A DNA stretch of 64,000 bases from Paenibacillus barengoltzii NBRC 101215 (GTDB taxonomy: Bacteria > Bacillota > Bacilli > Paenibacillales > Paenibacillaceae). The translations under genes were made by a program, and so were the position numbers. Positions 25,451-34,464 of the stretch are shown here, in pieces; the first letter of the stretch is position 1; every line of letters starts with the position of its first letter. The stretch lies in contig NZ_BILV01000011.1 of assembly GCF_004000745.1 (NCBI RefSeq), positions 1 to 64,000 on the forward strand, in the 5' to 3' direction. The notes under the pieces were generated by a model. It saw only the letters and a program-made list of their open reading frames with translations. It had not been told where the DNA came from and did no database searches.

Positions 25451-26431
25451 ATGAAAGGTTTAGGCTTGTTGATTTGCACGCTGGTATTAGCCGCAGCCGT
25501 CGTATGCAGTATTAGCTTTGGCGTGACGGACATCCCATTTTCTACCGTCTGGGAATCCTTTGTCCATCCGAACGGAAGCAATGAACACCTGCTCATTCAG
25601 ACGGCCCGTGTACCGCGCGCTTTGATCGCTGCCTCCGTCGGGGCCTGCCTCGCCGTTGCGGGCGCATTGATGCAAGTCATCACCCGCAACCCCATCGCTT
25701 CGCCCAGCACGTTGGGCGTAAATTCCGGGGCCGCTTTCTTTATTATCCTGGCCTCGGGATGGCTTGGCTTATCGGGGATTCAAGCCTTAACTTGGGTCGC
25801 CTTAATCGGAGCTGCGCTTAGTGGAGCAGTGGTATTTCTTCTCGGCAGCCTAGGACGAGACGGCATGACGCCGATCAAGATCACGTTGGCAGGGGCTTCG
25901 ATGGCAGCGTTTTTTTACTCGTTGACTCAAGGGCTTATGCTCTCCGACGGGAAGATGTTCGATCAAGTGCTCGTCTGGCTCGTAGGTTCTGTGACCGGGC
26001 GCGGGACGGAGCAGCTGCTGAACGTCCTTCCTTATATGGGAATCGGCATGGTTCTTGCTCTCTTGCTCGCTAGACAACTTAACGTATTGGCGATGGGCGA
26101 AACCGTTGCGCAAGGACTGGGCCAACGTACGGGCTTAATTAAAGCGTTAGCCGCTGCAGCCGTCATCCTGCTCGCCGGCGGCTCTGTTGCTGTTGCTGGC
26201 CCTATCGCCTTCGTTGGCATTATCATCCCGCATATCATTCGGCATTTTGTCGGCACGGATCATCGTTGGATATTACCCTATTGTGCCTTGACGGGGGCCA
26301 TCCTGCTCGTATCGGCCGACATCGGCTCCAGATACATCGCCATGCCTAAGGAGATTCCGGTAGGCGTGATGACAGCGATCTTGGGCGTTCCGTTCTTCGT
26401 ATACATCGCAAGAAGAGGGGTGAAGAACTGA
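25451..26431 (+). CDS. FecCD-family siderophore permease
   Basis: Membrane subunit of an iron-siderophore ABC importer, 326 residues with about nine hydrophobic segments. FecCD motifs: ARVPRALIAASVGACLAVAG, QVITRNPIASPSTLGVNSGA and PIAFVGIIIPHIIRH. Ribosome-binding site is weak (AAGTGGGTAATC). The next permease starts inside its stop codon (TGATG), so the two are translationally coupled. No ATPase gene follows. Confidence 0.92.
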   Translation: MKGLGLLICTLVLAAAVVCSISFGVTDIPFSTVWESFVHPNGSNEHLLIQTARVPRALIAASVGACLAVAGALMQVITRNPIASPSTLGVNSGAAFFIILASGWLGLSGIQALTWVALIGAALSGAVVFLLGSLGRDGMTPIKITLAGASMAAFFYSLTQGLMLSDGKMFDQVLVWLVGSVTGRGTEQLLNVLPYMGIGMVLALLLARQLNVLAMGETVAQGLGQRTGLIKALAAAAVILLAGGSVAVAGPIAFVGIIIPHIIRHFVGTDHRWILPYCALTGAILLVSADIGSRYIAMPKEIPVGVMTAILGVPFFVYIARRGVKN

Positions 26432-27480
26432 TGGCTAAATCCAACAAAGCTGCATCGCTCCACGTCCCTTCGTCGCATCGGGCCAGAAGAAGCAGAACCC
26501 TCTGGATCTGCCTGCTCCTCGCTATCCTATGTATCGTCATGATGATCATCAGCGTAGGGGTCAGCAGCCAATATCTCCCGCCGATGACCGTCTTGAAGGC
26601 CTTGTTTGGCATGGCCGAGCCGGGAGAACAAGTCATCGTCGTGAATCTCCGTCTGCCGAGAATTCTCATCGCTGTGCTGGTTGGCGCTTCTCTGGCCGTG
26701 GCCGGGGCGATCCTGCAAGGCGTAATCCGAAATCCGCTTGCTTCCCCCGATGTCGCGGGAATTACGGAAGGAGCTTCGCTCGGCGCGATTTTGTTTATTT
26801 ATGTGTTTCAAGGCACGATTTCAATCCATTGGATGCCGCTGGCATCCATCCTTGGCGCTTTCTTCATTACCGCGCTCTTATATGTACTTGCTTGGAAAAA
26901 AGGAGCCTCCCCGCTGCGGATCATCCTCATCGGGATCGGGGTATCTGCCGCGATCAAGTCGTTCTCGTATATGCTGATCATCTCCGGACCGATGCAGCTG
27001 GCGAATCAGTCACTCACATTTATGACCGGCAGCATTTACGGCGTCTCCTGGGATAACGATGTGCTAACGCTGCTGCCTTGGACGACCGTGCTGCTCGTTC
27101 TCACCTGGTTGCAAGCTCGCCAAGTCAACATTCAAGCACTGGGTGACGACATCGCCACCAGCGTGGGCTCCCGCGTTCAGCTGCAGCGTTTGCTTCTGAT
27201 CGTGCTCAGCGTTTCGCTGGCAGGATCTGCGGTAGCCATCGGCGGAGCCATCTCCTTTATCGGGCTGATGGCGCCGCATATGGCTCGCAGGCTGACCGGG
27301 CCGTCCTTCACCGGCGTGCTCCCGGTCAGCGCGTTGCTCGGCGCATTGATCCTGCTCGTGGCGGATCTGATTGCGCGCACGGCTTTTTTGCCGCGGGACG
27401 TGCCGGCAGGCGTGTTGACCGCTGCGATTGGTGCGCCGTTCTTTATGGTTCTGCTGTATAAGAACCGGAACCGGTTCTGA
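26431..27480 (+). CDS. FecCD-family siderophore permease
   Basis: Second FecCD subunit, 349 residues, forming a heterodimer with the preceding protein. Motifs: LRLPRILIAVLVGASLAVAGAI, GVIRNPLASPDVAGITEGA and GAISFIGLMAPHMARRL. It has a longer basic N-terminus than its partner. With no ATPase gene before the next repeat-rich intergenic region, the transporter probably uses an ATPase encoded elsewhere (YusV/FeuD-like sharing is known in Bacillus). Confidence 0.92.
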   Translation: MAKSNKAASLHVPSSHRARRSRTLWICLLLAILCIVMMIISVGVSSQYLPPMTVLKALFGMAEPGEQVIVVNLRLPRILIAVLVGASLAVAGAILQGVIRNPLASPDVAGITEGASLGAILFIYVFQGTISIHWMPLASILGAFFITALLYVLAWKKGASPLRIILIGIGVSAAIKSFSYMLIISGPMQLANQSLTFMTGSIYGVSWDNDVLTLLPWTTVLLVLTWLQARQVNIQALGDDIATSVGSRVQLQRLLLIVLSVSLAGSAVAIGGAISFIGLMAPHMARRLTGPSFTGVLPVSALLGALILLVADLIARTAFLPRDVPAGVLTAAIGAPFFMVLLYKNRNRF

Positions 27481-27528
27481 TTTGCGAGCAGGCCGCTTGT
27501 TTTGCCGGCGCCCTCTGTCTTTACGGCC

Positions 27529-27710
27529 AACTGCAAAAGTACATTTGAAACAGCCCTAAACCCACGGTTTAGGACGATAAAATGTAAAAGTGCAGTTAGA
27601 AACGAAGATTTCTCGTAAATCGACTCCAAATGCCGGAAAGGAACTGTACTTTTACATCTAAATCACGAAAATAGCCTGTTTCTGCAAAAATGAACTGCAC
27701 TTTTGCAGTT
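27529..27710. repeat. Cluster of four palindromic intergenic repeats
   Basis: Four 17-18-nt copies of AACTGYACTTTTRCAKTT occur at 27529-27546 and 27580-27597 (reverse orientation) and 27641-27659 and 27692-27710 (forward orientation). Copies in opposite orientation can pair; copies two and three form a stem of about 15 bp. Between the first two is a CCTAAA/TTTAGG hairpin. The block fills nearly the whole 300-nt gap between the permease gene and the next operon. I recognise no gene here. Confidence 0.7.
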
Positions 27711-27732
27711 GAAGCAGCTGACGAGAACGAAC

Positions 27733-27770
27733 AAAAGCCGGTGCCCCATGAAGGGACGCCGGCTTTATAC
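27733..27770. terminator. Bidirectional terminator
   Basis: AAAGCCGG-CG-type stem (27733-27740 with 27759-27766) with flanking A and T runs, just past the stop of the minus-strand ABC-2 permease gene and downstream of the repeat block. Confidence 0.75.
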
Positions 27771-27780
27771 CTACTAATGT

Positions 27781-28566
27781 TTACGATCCAGCCCCGCGAT
27801 ATCGCTTAACCCCATAATTCCAAGCGGTCAGGCCAATCGCTAAGAATACGATGCCAACCAGCGGGGTGAGCCACGCCATCCGCCACATTTCCTCGCGCTC
27901 CAGGAACAACGAAGCCGGATAGACGCCAACAAAAGCAAACGGTAAGATCCAGGTCAGCAGCACTTGAATCGCCCGGTTGTAAATCGTCACCGGATAGCGC
28001 CCGTACCCCTGCACGTTGTACATCAACGGCAAGATCCCGGTTGGCGCATCCGAATAAAACGACAAGGACGTCAACGTCGTGTAGATGCCCGTGTATATCG
28101 CTACTGCGCTAATCGTAAACAATAGCATCACAGGAATCGTCCACCACTCGAAGCTAAGCCCCAGCTGCCCGCCGCTGATCAGCATAATGATGCTCCCAAT
28201 GATCGAGCCGACGAGCGCTGGCGGATCTACGTTTTCCAGGAAGATCTGGAACAGATTATACGCCGGACGCGTCATAATCCGGTCCATCTCCCCCTTCACA
28301 ATATACCGCTCACTGAAGTTCCACAGGTTGACAAAGCAGCTAAACACACCAAACGGCACCATAAAGAAACCGTAGACGAACACCACTTCGCTTTCACTCC
28401 AACCGCCCAAGCTGTTGGTGTGCATAAAGATCACAAAGATAAAGATCAGGTTGGTTGCCTGAAACAACAGATCGGAAATGACCTCCACCCAAAAGTCAGC
28501 GCGGTAGGTCATCCGGGTTTTCATGTAATTTTTCAAGTATTCGCCCATGAGGCCTAAGTAGTACAT
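27781..28566 (-). CDS. ABC-2 type exporter permease (DUF990-like)
   Basis: Membrane subunit of 261 residues with about six hydrophobic segments (e.g. LIFIFVIFM, IIGSIIMLI, IPVMLLFTISAVAIYTG). Its MTRPAYNLFQIFLE segment and tandem arrangement match the ABC-2 membrane family long called DUF990. The ATG at 28566 follows AAGGAGG. Last of three genes (ATPase, permease, permease). The substrate is unknown; related three-gene systems have been linked to lipid or drug export without firm assignment. Confidence 0.82.
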   Translation of the reverse strand: MYYLGLMGEYLKNYMKTRMTYRADFWVEVISDLLFQATNLIFIFVIFMHTNSLGGWSESEVVFVYGFFMVPFGVFSCFVNLWNFSERYIVKGEMDRIMTRPAYNLFQIFLENVDPPALVGSIIGSIIMLISGGQLGLSFEWWTIPVMLLFTISAVAIYTGIYTTLTSLSFYSDAPTGILPLMYNVQGYGRYPVTIYNRAIQVLLTWILPFAFVGVYPASLFLEREEMWRMAWLTPLVGIVFLAIGLTAWNYGVKRYRGAGS

Positions 28567-28573
28567 GCTTCCC

Positions 28574-29377
28574 TTAACCTCCTTGCACGAACAGGCGTTT
28601 CCGCGAAGCACGGTACAGCCCAATCATCGGAATGAGCAGAATCAAGAACCAGATCACCTGAATGCCCAGCACGTTCCAAATTGAAGCGCCTTGAATTCGG
28701 CCGGTAAAGACCGAACCCGGCAAATAGGTAATCGCCTGAAAAGGCAGGAACGCCATAATGCCGCCCAGCCAGGCCGGGAATAAGCTGATCGGTATAATCA
28801 GGCCGGAGAACAAATCCACAACCACCCGTTTCATACGCATAAAGCCCTCGTTATTCTCCACGAAAAAAGACATCAACCCCGTGATCACGTTCAGCTGTGA
28901 ATTGATCAGGAAGCTGAAGAACAACATCACCAGGAACCCTGCCCAAGCGCTTAATTCAGTTGGCAATTTGACCGGAAAAAGCACCATCGCAATCGCCATG
29001 CCCGGGATCATCAGCATCATGAAGCGGAACATCCCTTCGCCAAGTCCTTGCATCATTTTGACGATCAGGTAGTTATAAGGGCGGATAAATTGAATCGCAA
29101 TGCTTCCATCTCGAATATCCGTGGAGATTTCACGATCCAGATTATTAAAATAAAACGCCCGAGCCATCCAGGATACGGCCAGGTAGGTCGTCATCTGTGA
29201 AGCGGTAAAACCGCCAAGCTCGCCGCCGTCGCCGTAAATCGCCTTCCACGTGAAATAATAAACCCCGATGTTCAAGGAATAGATCAGAATACCCGAATAA
29301 TAGTTCACCCGATACGCCAGCATTGTCAAAAATCGGATGCGGATAAAATCGAGATAGGCCCCCCACTGGTTAGACAT
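28574..29377 (-). CDS. ABC-2 type exporter permease (DUF990-like)
   Basis: 267-residue membrane subunit, paralogous to the next gene and sharing the segment QFIRPYNYLIVKM, which aligns with the MTRPAYNLFQ region of its partner. Six hydrophobic segments are visible. The ATG at 29377 lies inside the end of the ATPase gene (8-nt overlap) behind AAGGTG, so translation is coupled. The two permeases probably form a heterodimer. Confidence 0.82.
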   Translation of the reverse strand: MSNQWGAYLDFIRIRFLTMLAYRVNYYSGILIYSLNIGVYYFTWKAIYGDGGELGGFTASQMTTYLAVSWMARAFYFNNLDREISTDIRDGSIAIQFIRPYNYLIVKMMQGLGEGMFRFMMLMIPGMAIAMVLFPVKLPTELSAWAGFLVMLFFSFLINSQLNVITGLMSFFVENNEGFMRMKRVVVDLFSGLIIPISLFPAWLGGIMAFLPFQAITYLPGSVFTGRIQGASIWNVLGIQVIWFLILLIPMIGLYRASRKRLFVQGG

Positions 29378-30428
29378 GGATGACTGCACCTTCTTTGCTC
29401 TCCACTTCCGCTTCAGAGTTCGCCGGTTTGTCCGCCGAGCCGGATTGGTAAATGCTGCGGACGATTTCGTCGGTGTTGGTTTCGATAATTTTGATGTCGG
29501 TGATGTCCGCTTGGCCGACCACTTGACCCAATACCTCGGAGACACCGATATCCCGCGGAATCCAGACCTTGGCGTTCAGGTCGTTCTCAGCCGTCCAGAT
29601 GACGGGAAGCGTGCCCGTCCAGCTCCGCAATTGATCGAGCTTGGTGGCTGTTCCGAACTGGAATAAGACTTCCTTGCCCGTCCCCCAGCGGTCCTTCAAC
29701 TCCTCTAAGCCGCCGTCGTAAATGATCCGCCCGTCGTCGAGCATGATGACGCGGGAGCAAAGTGCCTCGATATCCTGCAGGTCATGGGTTGTCAGCAAGA
29801 TCGTTGTTCCGTGGTCGCGGTTCATATCTTTAAGAAAATCGCGAATTTCCGATTTGACTACGATGTCGAGACCAATCGTCGGCTCGTCCAGGAAGACGAT
29901 CGACGGGTTGTGCAGCAGCGCCGCGACCAGCTCACAGCGCATCCGTTGGCCTAGACTGAGCTTACGTACCGGACGGTTCAGCAAATCCTGCAGCTGAAGG
30001 CGCTCCACCAGCTCGTCTAGGCGTTTCTTATAATCGGCTTGCGGCACGCGATATACCTTACGCAGCAGTTCAAACGACTCGATGACGCCGATATCCCACC
30101 AAAGCTGGCTGCGCTGGCCAAAGACGACGCCAATATGCTGCACGAACTTTTCGCGCTCAGCGTATGGCACGAAGCCGCCAACCTTCAAATGTCCCGACGT
30201 CGGCACCAAAATACCAGTCAGCATTTTGATGGTGGTCGATTTTCCGGCTCCGTTTTCCCCGATATATCCGCAGATCTCTCCCTCTGGAATCTGAAAAGAA
30301 ATATCTTTCACGGCGGCCACTTCGTTGTATTCCCGCTTAAATAAATCAAGAAAGGCCCCTTTGAGGCCTTCGCGGTTTTTCTGCACCTTAAAAGTCTTGC
30401 GCAAATCGCGCACTTCAATGGCAGCCAT
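29370..30428 (-). CDS. ABC exporter ATP-binding protein
   Basis: 352-residue ATPase: Walker A GENGAGKSTT, signature LSLGQRMRCE, Walker B IVFLDEPTIGLD and the switch His in LLTTHDLQD. About 85 residues follow the nucleotide-binding domain, ending in an acidic tail, as in NodI/YhaQ-like ATPases that pair with DUF990 permeases. The ATG at 30428 follows GCGAGGG. Its leader contains a small CCCTCATCCCTTAGGGG hairpin and an upstream palindromic element. Confidence 0.88.
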   Translation of the reverse strand: MAAIEVRDLRKTFKVQKNREGLKGAFLDLFKREYNEVAAVKDISFQIPEGEICGYIGENGAGKSTTIKMLTGILVPTSGHLKVGGFVPYAEREKFVQHIGVVFGQRSQLWWDIGVIESFELLRKVYRVPQADYKKRLDELVERLQLQDLLNRPVRKLSLGQRMRCELVAALLHNPSIVFLDEPTIGLDIVVKSEIRDFLKDMNRDHGTTILLTTHDLQDIEALCSRVIMLDDGRIIYDGGLEELKDRWGTGKEVLFQFGTATKLDQLRSWTGTLPVIWTAENDLNAKVWIPRDIGVSEVLGQVVGQADITDIKIIETNTDEIVRSIYQSGSADKPANSEAEVESKEGAVIHV

Positions 30429-30540
30429 GATGTATCCCTCGCTTTTTTGAATCAATTTATGAGTCCGCTAAAGATTATATAGTAACTTCCAACAAAGCAC
30501 CACCCCTAAGGGATGAGGGTTTTTAGATCCATACGTCATC

Positions 30541-30627
30541 ATTATCCCTTTGGGTCAGAGAGCAAGAAGAAACACCAACTCTCCGCAAACTCACGGAGGT
30601 TTTTGCTCCCTTAACGAAAGGGATAAT
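30541..30627. repeat. 87-nt palindromic element with terminal inverted repeats
   Basis: The element begins ATTATCCCTTT and ends AAAGGGATAAT (perfect 11-nt inverted repeat). Further in, AGAGAGCAA faces TTGCTCCCT, and in the centre CTCCGCAAACTCACGGAG forms its own hairpin. It lies 3' of the response regulator gene and 5' of the ABC exporter operon. It could be an elaborate terminator, a processed RNA or a MITE-like repeat. Confidence 0.6.
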
Positions 30628-30663
30628 CCTGTAAAAGAAGCAGCAAAACGGTCATAGGCATAT

Positions 30664-31356
30664 CTACAAATTAAAGCGGTAGCCAACGCCCCAAATCGTC
30701 TCGATATATTGCGGCTGCGAAGGGTCCTGCTCAATTTTTTCCCGAAGCTTGCTGATGTAGACGGTGACGGTGGCCAGATCGCCCAGCGAATCCATCCCCC
30801 AGATCTTCTCAAACAGATCGTCCTTGGAAAATACCCGGTTCGGATGCAACGCCAAAAAGAGCAGCAGATCGTATTCTTTTCCAGTCAGCGACAGCTCTTT
30901 GCCGTTCACCCAAACCTTCCGCGACAATTTGTCAATGCGCAAGCCACGGAGCTGCAGCTCGTCCTGGTCAGCCGGACGGGATTGGCTCGTCAGCCGCTCA
31001 TACCGGGCCAAATGCGCTTTGATGCGAGCCATCAGTTCACCAACACTAAATGGTTTGCTCACATAATCGTCTGCACCTAAGCCGAGGCCGCGGATTTTAT
31101 CGATGTCTTCCTTTTTCGCAGAGACCATGAGAATTGGAATATCCCTGGCTTCACGAACTTGCTTGCAGATCTCAAAACCGTCCACGCCCGGCAGCATCAG
31201 ATCAAGTACAAGCAAATCGTAAGGCTCCGCAAGTGCAAGTCGAAGCCCTTCATCTCCGCTCGAAGCGATATCCGCCGCATATCCGCTTGCCTGCAAATAA
31301 TCCCGCTCAACCTCCGCAATTACAGGATCATCCTCGATAATCAAGATTCTTTTCAT
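30664..31356 (-). CDS. OmpR-family response regulator
   Basis: 230-residue regulator: receiver domain with acidic pair ED/D at residues 8-10, phospho-acceptor D52 (VLDLMLPGVDG) and K in VSKPFSVGEL. The C-terminal winged helix includes SLTGKEYDLLLFLALHPNRVFSKDDL and TVYISKLREKIE. Its ATG overlaps the kinase stop... in the order of transcription it follows the kinase's predecessor genes: the kinase ends at 31353 and this gene starts at 31356 (ATGA overlap). It probably controls the ABC exporter in the same operon. Confidence 0.93.
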   Translation of the reverse strand: MKRILIIEDDPVIAEVERDYLQASGYAADIASSGDEGLRLALAEPYDLLVLDLMLPGVDGFEICKQVREARDIPILMVSAKKEDIDKIRGLGLGADDYVSKPFSVGELMARIKAHLARYERLTSQSRPADQDELQLRGLRIDKLSRKVWVNGKELSLTGKEYDLLLFLALHPNRVFSKDDLFEKIWGMDSLGDLATVTVYISKLREKIEQDPSQPQYIETIWGVGYRFNL

Positions 31357-32891
31357 TTCATCTCACCTCCCTTACGTGGTAGTCCTGGCACATGCCGCGG
31401 CAGCGAAAACGAGATTGTTGTCCCCACGCCAAGCTGACTGTCCGCCCGCACCATACCACCGTGCGCTTCGATAATCTGTCGAACGATCGCCAAGCCCAAA
31501 CCGCTCCCGCTGCGGCCGTTTTGACTGCTCCGTGAAGCCTCGGCGCGGTAAAAGCGCTCGAACACCTTCGGCAATGCCCCCTCATTTATTCCATCTCCAT
31601 TGTCTCGAAAGCGAACAAGCGCCTCGCTTGGATTCGACTCGAGCTCCAGAGTCAAGCGTTTGTCCGGCTTATTCATATAATGTAAGCTGTTATCGGCAAT
31701 ATTCATCAGCACTCGCTTGAGCTTATCCCGGTCAGCGGTGACGTAAAGCGGCGGTTCCGCAGAAGCAACAAACTCGACGTTCACCTCAGCAAAACGGGGA
31801 TCCGCCTTCAACTCCTCACTACAGCTTTGCAGGAAGTTATACAAATCTACCGGCTCAAAATCAAAAGGCAGCCGTTTCAAATCCAGCTTAGAGAACAAGA
31901 ACAGTTCCTCAATCATCCGGTCCATGTCGTCTGCTTTTTGCCCTATCATGGAGATGTATTTGTCACGTTTCTCCTCCGTATCCGCCACTCGGTCGCGCAG
32001 CCCTTCAACGCAAGCCTTGATCCCGGTGATCGGCGTCTTCAGATCATGCGAGATGTTCGACAACATTTCCTTCCGATTCTCCTCGTACTGCAACTGCAAC
32101 TGGATCGAGTGCTTTAGGCGCTCGCGCATTTCCTCGAAAGCTTCGCCCACCTCGCCAAACTCATCTGTGCGCTGCATCTGAAGCGGATGATCCAGATCGC
32201 CCTCCTTGATGCGTTCCGCGGCACGTTTCAGCGTATACAGCGGACGAAGGATGCTGCGAGACACGAAAAACGTCAGTAGCAGATTGGTTAGTCCAATGAT
32301 CAGCAGCAAAATCAAAAACATCAGCGGCATAAACCGCGACATTTTGCCCAGCAGCGGACTTAAATCAGACAGCAGGTAAAGCGTTCCTGCGCTCCCATCT
32401 GCAAAGGTGAAGTCTACACGTTCCGCAGTATAACGTCCGGCAACTTTGGGTTCCCTGTGCATACGCTTCATCCATTTCGCATGGCTTTCCCCCTGTTCTG
32501 CACTAATCCGGGCCAGTTCTTCTTCCAAACCCTCTTGCTCCACATTAGAGGAAGCGAAGGCCACCTGGCCGTTCCGAACAACCACAAATCCGGCTTGCAG
32601 ATCCTGCAGCGTATCTCCGGTTTTGGTCAGAAACTTGAGATCGGCCAGAAGCTCGGGAGCTTGTTCCGCGACGAATTTGACACCGTTCATCCGCTCTTCG
32701 CGCTCGCTGATTTTGGCCCAAAACTCCGACAACGCATGCCCGTGGAACTGGAAGCTGCCTTTTTCGCTGTCAGCGGAGTCTCCGGCGCCAAAAAAGACAC
32801 GCGTCAGCACCATTGCCATCACCATCGTGAGAAGGATCGGAATCAATACCATCGCAATATAGGATAAAATCAGTCTTAAGCGGATCGTCAT
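31353..32891 (-). CDS. Sensor histidine kinase
   Basis: 512-residue membrane kinase. Membrane segments near residues 5-30 and 182-205 enclose an extracellular domain of about 150 residues. HAMP follows, then HisKA with the phospho-acceptor in NISHDLKTPITG near residue 283, and HATPase_c motifs (NIADNSLHYMNK, RDNGDGI, GSGLGLAIV). It lies 24 nt after the ABC permease gene with AAAGGAACGGCCGCC before the ATG. Its extracellular ligand is unknown. Confidence 0.92.
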   Translation of the reverse strand: MTIRLRLILSYIAMVLIPILLTMVMAMVLTRVFFGAGDSADSEKGSFQFHGHALSEFWAKISEREERMNGVKFVAEQAPELLADLKFLTKTGDTLQDLQAGFVVVRNGQVAFASSNVEQEGLEEELARISAEQGESHAKWMKRMHREPKVAGRYTAERVDFTFADGSAGTLYLLSDLSPLLGKMSRFMPLMFLILLLIIGLTNLLLTFFVSRSILRPLYTLKRAAERIKEGDLDHPLQMQRTDEFGEVGEAFEEMRERLKHSIQLQLQYEENRKEMLSNISHDLKTPITGIKACVEGLRDRVADTEEKRDKYISMIGQKADDMDRMIEELFLFSKLDLKRLPFDFEPVDLYNFLQSCSEELKADPRFAEVNVEFVASAEPPLYVTADRDKLKRVLMNIADNSLHYMNKPDKRLTLELESNPSEALVRFRDNGDGINEGALPKVFERFYRAEASRSSQNGRSGSGLGLAIVRQIIEAHGGMVRADSQLGVGTTISFSLPRHVPGLPRKGGEMK

Positions 32892-32915
32892 TGGCGGCCG
32901 TTCCTTTCGAGAGCA

Positions 32916-33665
32916 TTAAAATGTCTTGCGTTCAAAACGCGTTACGCTGCTTACATAAGCCATCATACTATAAGCGATCAAGATGAAAAACGATTGCAGC
33001 AACTTGCCGGTACCCGCCCCGTCTCCAAACCACAAGGTGTGCCAGTCCATATAAGCAAACGGTGACCAAATCGTAAAGATCGGGAAGATCACCGGAAGCA
33101 GCTTCATAGCCACATATACCAGGATCATCGATCCAATAGCGGCAGCGCTGTTCGCAAAAAACATCGCAATCCATACGGCGATCAGACTCAACGCCACCAG
33201 CGGCACGATCGATACTATATAGGCGATCAAGCTGTCCGTCCACTCGCTTGCCGTCAATACGGGGAACGACAATAAACTGCTAACGGCGCAAACGATCCAT
33301 GCGACAACCAATATCACTGCAGCGGCTGAGCTTAACGCCAGCACCTTGGACGCGAACAGCTTGGCGCGGGTTACGGGGCGGACCAACGTAAGCTTCATCG
33401 TGCGTGCCGCGGTCTCACCTGCAAACATCTCGGCAGCTGCTATAAATAGATAGAGCGGCAACAAGTAACCCGTTAGCAAGTTCAGCGTAATTACCGATAC
33501 TTGCCCGCCTAGCGCAGCGGTCAATGCGAAGGTACGTCCAAGCAGACCTAAACCCAGCGTGAGCAATATCGGAATGAGGACGGATAGGGCAAGTACCGCC
33601 CTCGTTCTTTTTCGCAGCCACAGTTTCTCCGCTTCATTATGCCAGCTGGTCAGCAGTGCGTTCAT
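32916..33665 (-). CDS. ABC-2 type exporter permease
   Basis: 249-residue membrane protein with six hydrophobic segments and a basic N-terminus (WLRKRTRAVLAL). It includes ETAARTMKLTLVRPVTRAKLFASKVL, the region that in ABC-2 permeases contacts the ATPase. Its ATG follows GGAGAGACCT and overlaps the ATPase gene by 29 nt. It pairs with that ATPase in an exporter of unknown substrate. Confidence 0.85.
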   Translation of the reverse strand: MNALLTSWHNEAEKLWLRKRTRAVLALSVLIPILLTLGLGLLGRTFALTAALGGQVSVITLNLLTGYLLPLYLFIAAAEMFAGETAARTMKLTLVRPVTRAKLFASKVLALSSAAAVILVVAWIVCAVSSLLSFPVLTASEWTDSLIAYIVSIVPLVALSLIAVWIAMFFANSAAAIGSMILVYVAMKLLPVIFPIFTIWSPFAYMDWHTLWFGDGAGTGKLLQSFFILIAYSMMAYVSSVTRFERKTF

Positions 33666-34395
33666 AGGTCTCTCCTCCTGGTTCAGAGCGAATCGCGTCC
33701 AAATAATACTCTTCCAGCGTCATGCCCGGCGGAACCAGCTCATAACGTCGGCCAAACTGAACCAATTCTCCGTGGTGTAGAATGCCCAAAGAAGTTACGA
33801 TGGGCTCAAGATGGCTGATCATATGGCTGGAGATGAGAAAAGCAATCCCTTCTTCGCGCGCCAGCCGATCAATTGTTTGGCGAAGCTCCACCATGCCTTC
33901 GATATCCAGCCCATTGGTTGGCTCATCGAGAATGACAAGCCGCGGTTTAGGCAGCAAAGCCGCCGCCAGCGCCAACCGCTGCTTCATGCCCAGCGAATAA
34001 TGTTTCGCCTTCTCATTTTGATATCGCGTCAAGCCCGTCATCTCCAGCACCTCATCGATTCGTGAAGGTGGTAACTCCGGATAGTACCGTGCGGCTTGCC
34101 GAAGGTTCTGCCTTCCGGTCATATAGTCGTACGCATCCGCCGCTTCAATGACGCACCCTACTTGGGCCATAGCCTGCTCATAGTGTGAGTCCAGATCATA
34201 GCCAAACATGCGGATATTCCCTTCATCGGGACGACATAAACTGGTGATGACTTTGAGCAGAGTCGTTTTACCGGCTCCGTTCTGTCCGAACAGCCCAACG
34301 ATGTCTCCAGCTTTAATGTCCAGACTGATCCAGCCAATCCCGCGGCCGTTCCTGAACCTTTTCCGGACCCCCTGTACCTCCAAAAACGTCTCCAC
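33637..34395 (-). CDS. ABC exporter ATP-binding protein
   Basis: 252-residue ATPase of the BcrA/drug-export type: Walker A GQNGAGKTT, signature YSLGMKQRLALAAALL, Walker B LVILDEPTNGLD, switch His in ISSHMISHL. GTG start at 34395 with AGGAG 8 nt upstream. Homologues handle peptides or antibiotics (bacitracin-type) or heme, among others. Downstream genes encode its permease and a two-component system; the upstream gene encodes a secreted Met/His-rich protein. Confidence 0.9.
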   Translation of the reverse strand: METFLEVQGVRKRFRNGRGIGWISLDIKAGDIVGLFGQNGAGKTTLLKVITSLCRPDEGNIRMFGYDLDSHYEQAMAQVGCVIEAADAYDYMTGRQNLRQAARYYPELPPSRIDEVLEMTGLTRYQNEKAKHYSLGMKQRLALAAALLPKPRLVILDEPTNGLDIEGMVELRQTIDRLAREEGIAFLISSHMISHLEPIVTSLGILHHGELVQFGRRYELVPPGMTLEEYYLDAIRSEPGGETYERTADQLA

Positions 34396-34430
34396 ATCGT
34401 CAACTCCTATCGTCAGGTTTTAGTTCAAAT

Positions 34431-34456
34431 GATGCCGGGCCGTTTGGCCCGGCATC
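34431..34456 (-). other. Strong hairpin between secreted protein and ABC genes
   Basis: Perfect 11-bp stem GATGCCGGGCC / GGCCCGGCATC with a 4-nt loop, right after the secreted protein's stop. No U-run follows on the minus strand, so it is more likely an attenuator or an mRNA 3'-end stabiliser that sets unequal expression in the operon. Confidence 0.6.
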
Positions 34457-34464
34457 CGGTAAGG

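Noticed and set aside
27529-27710. CRISPR-like array
   Set aside because: Repeats are only 17-18 nt, differ in sequence and orientation, spacing is irregular, and there are no cas genes.
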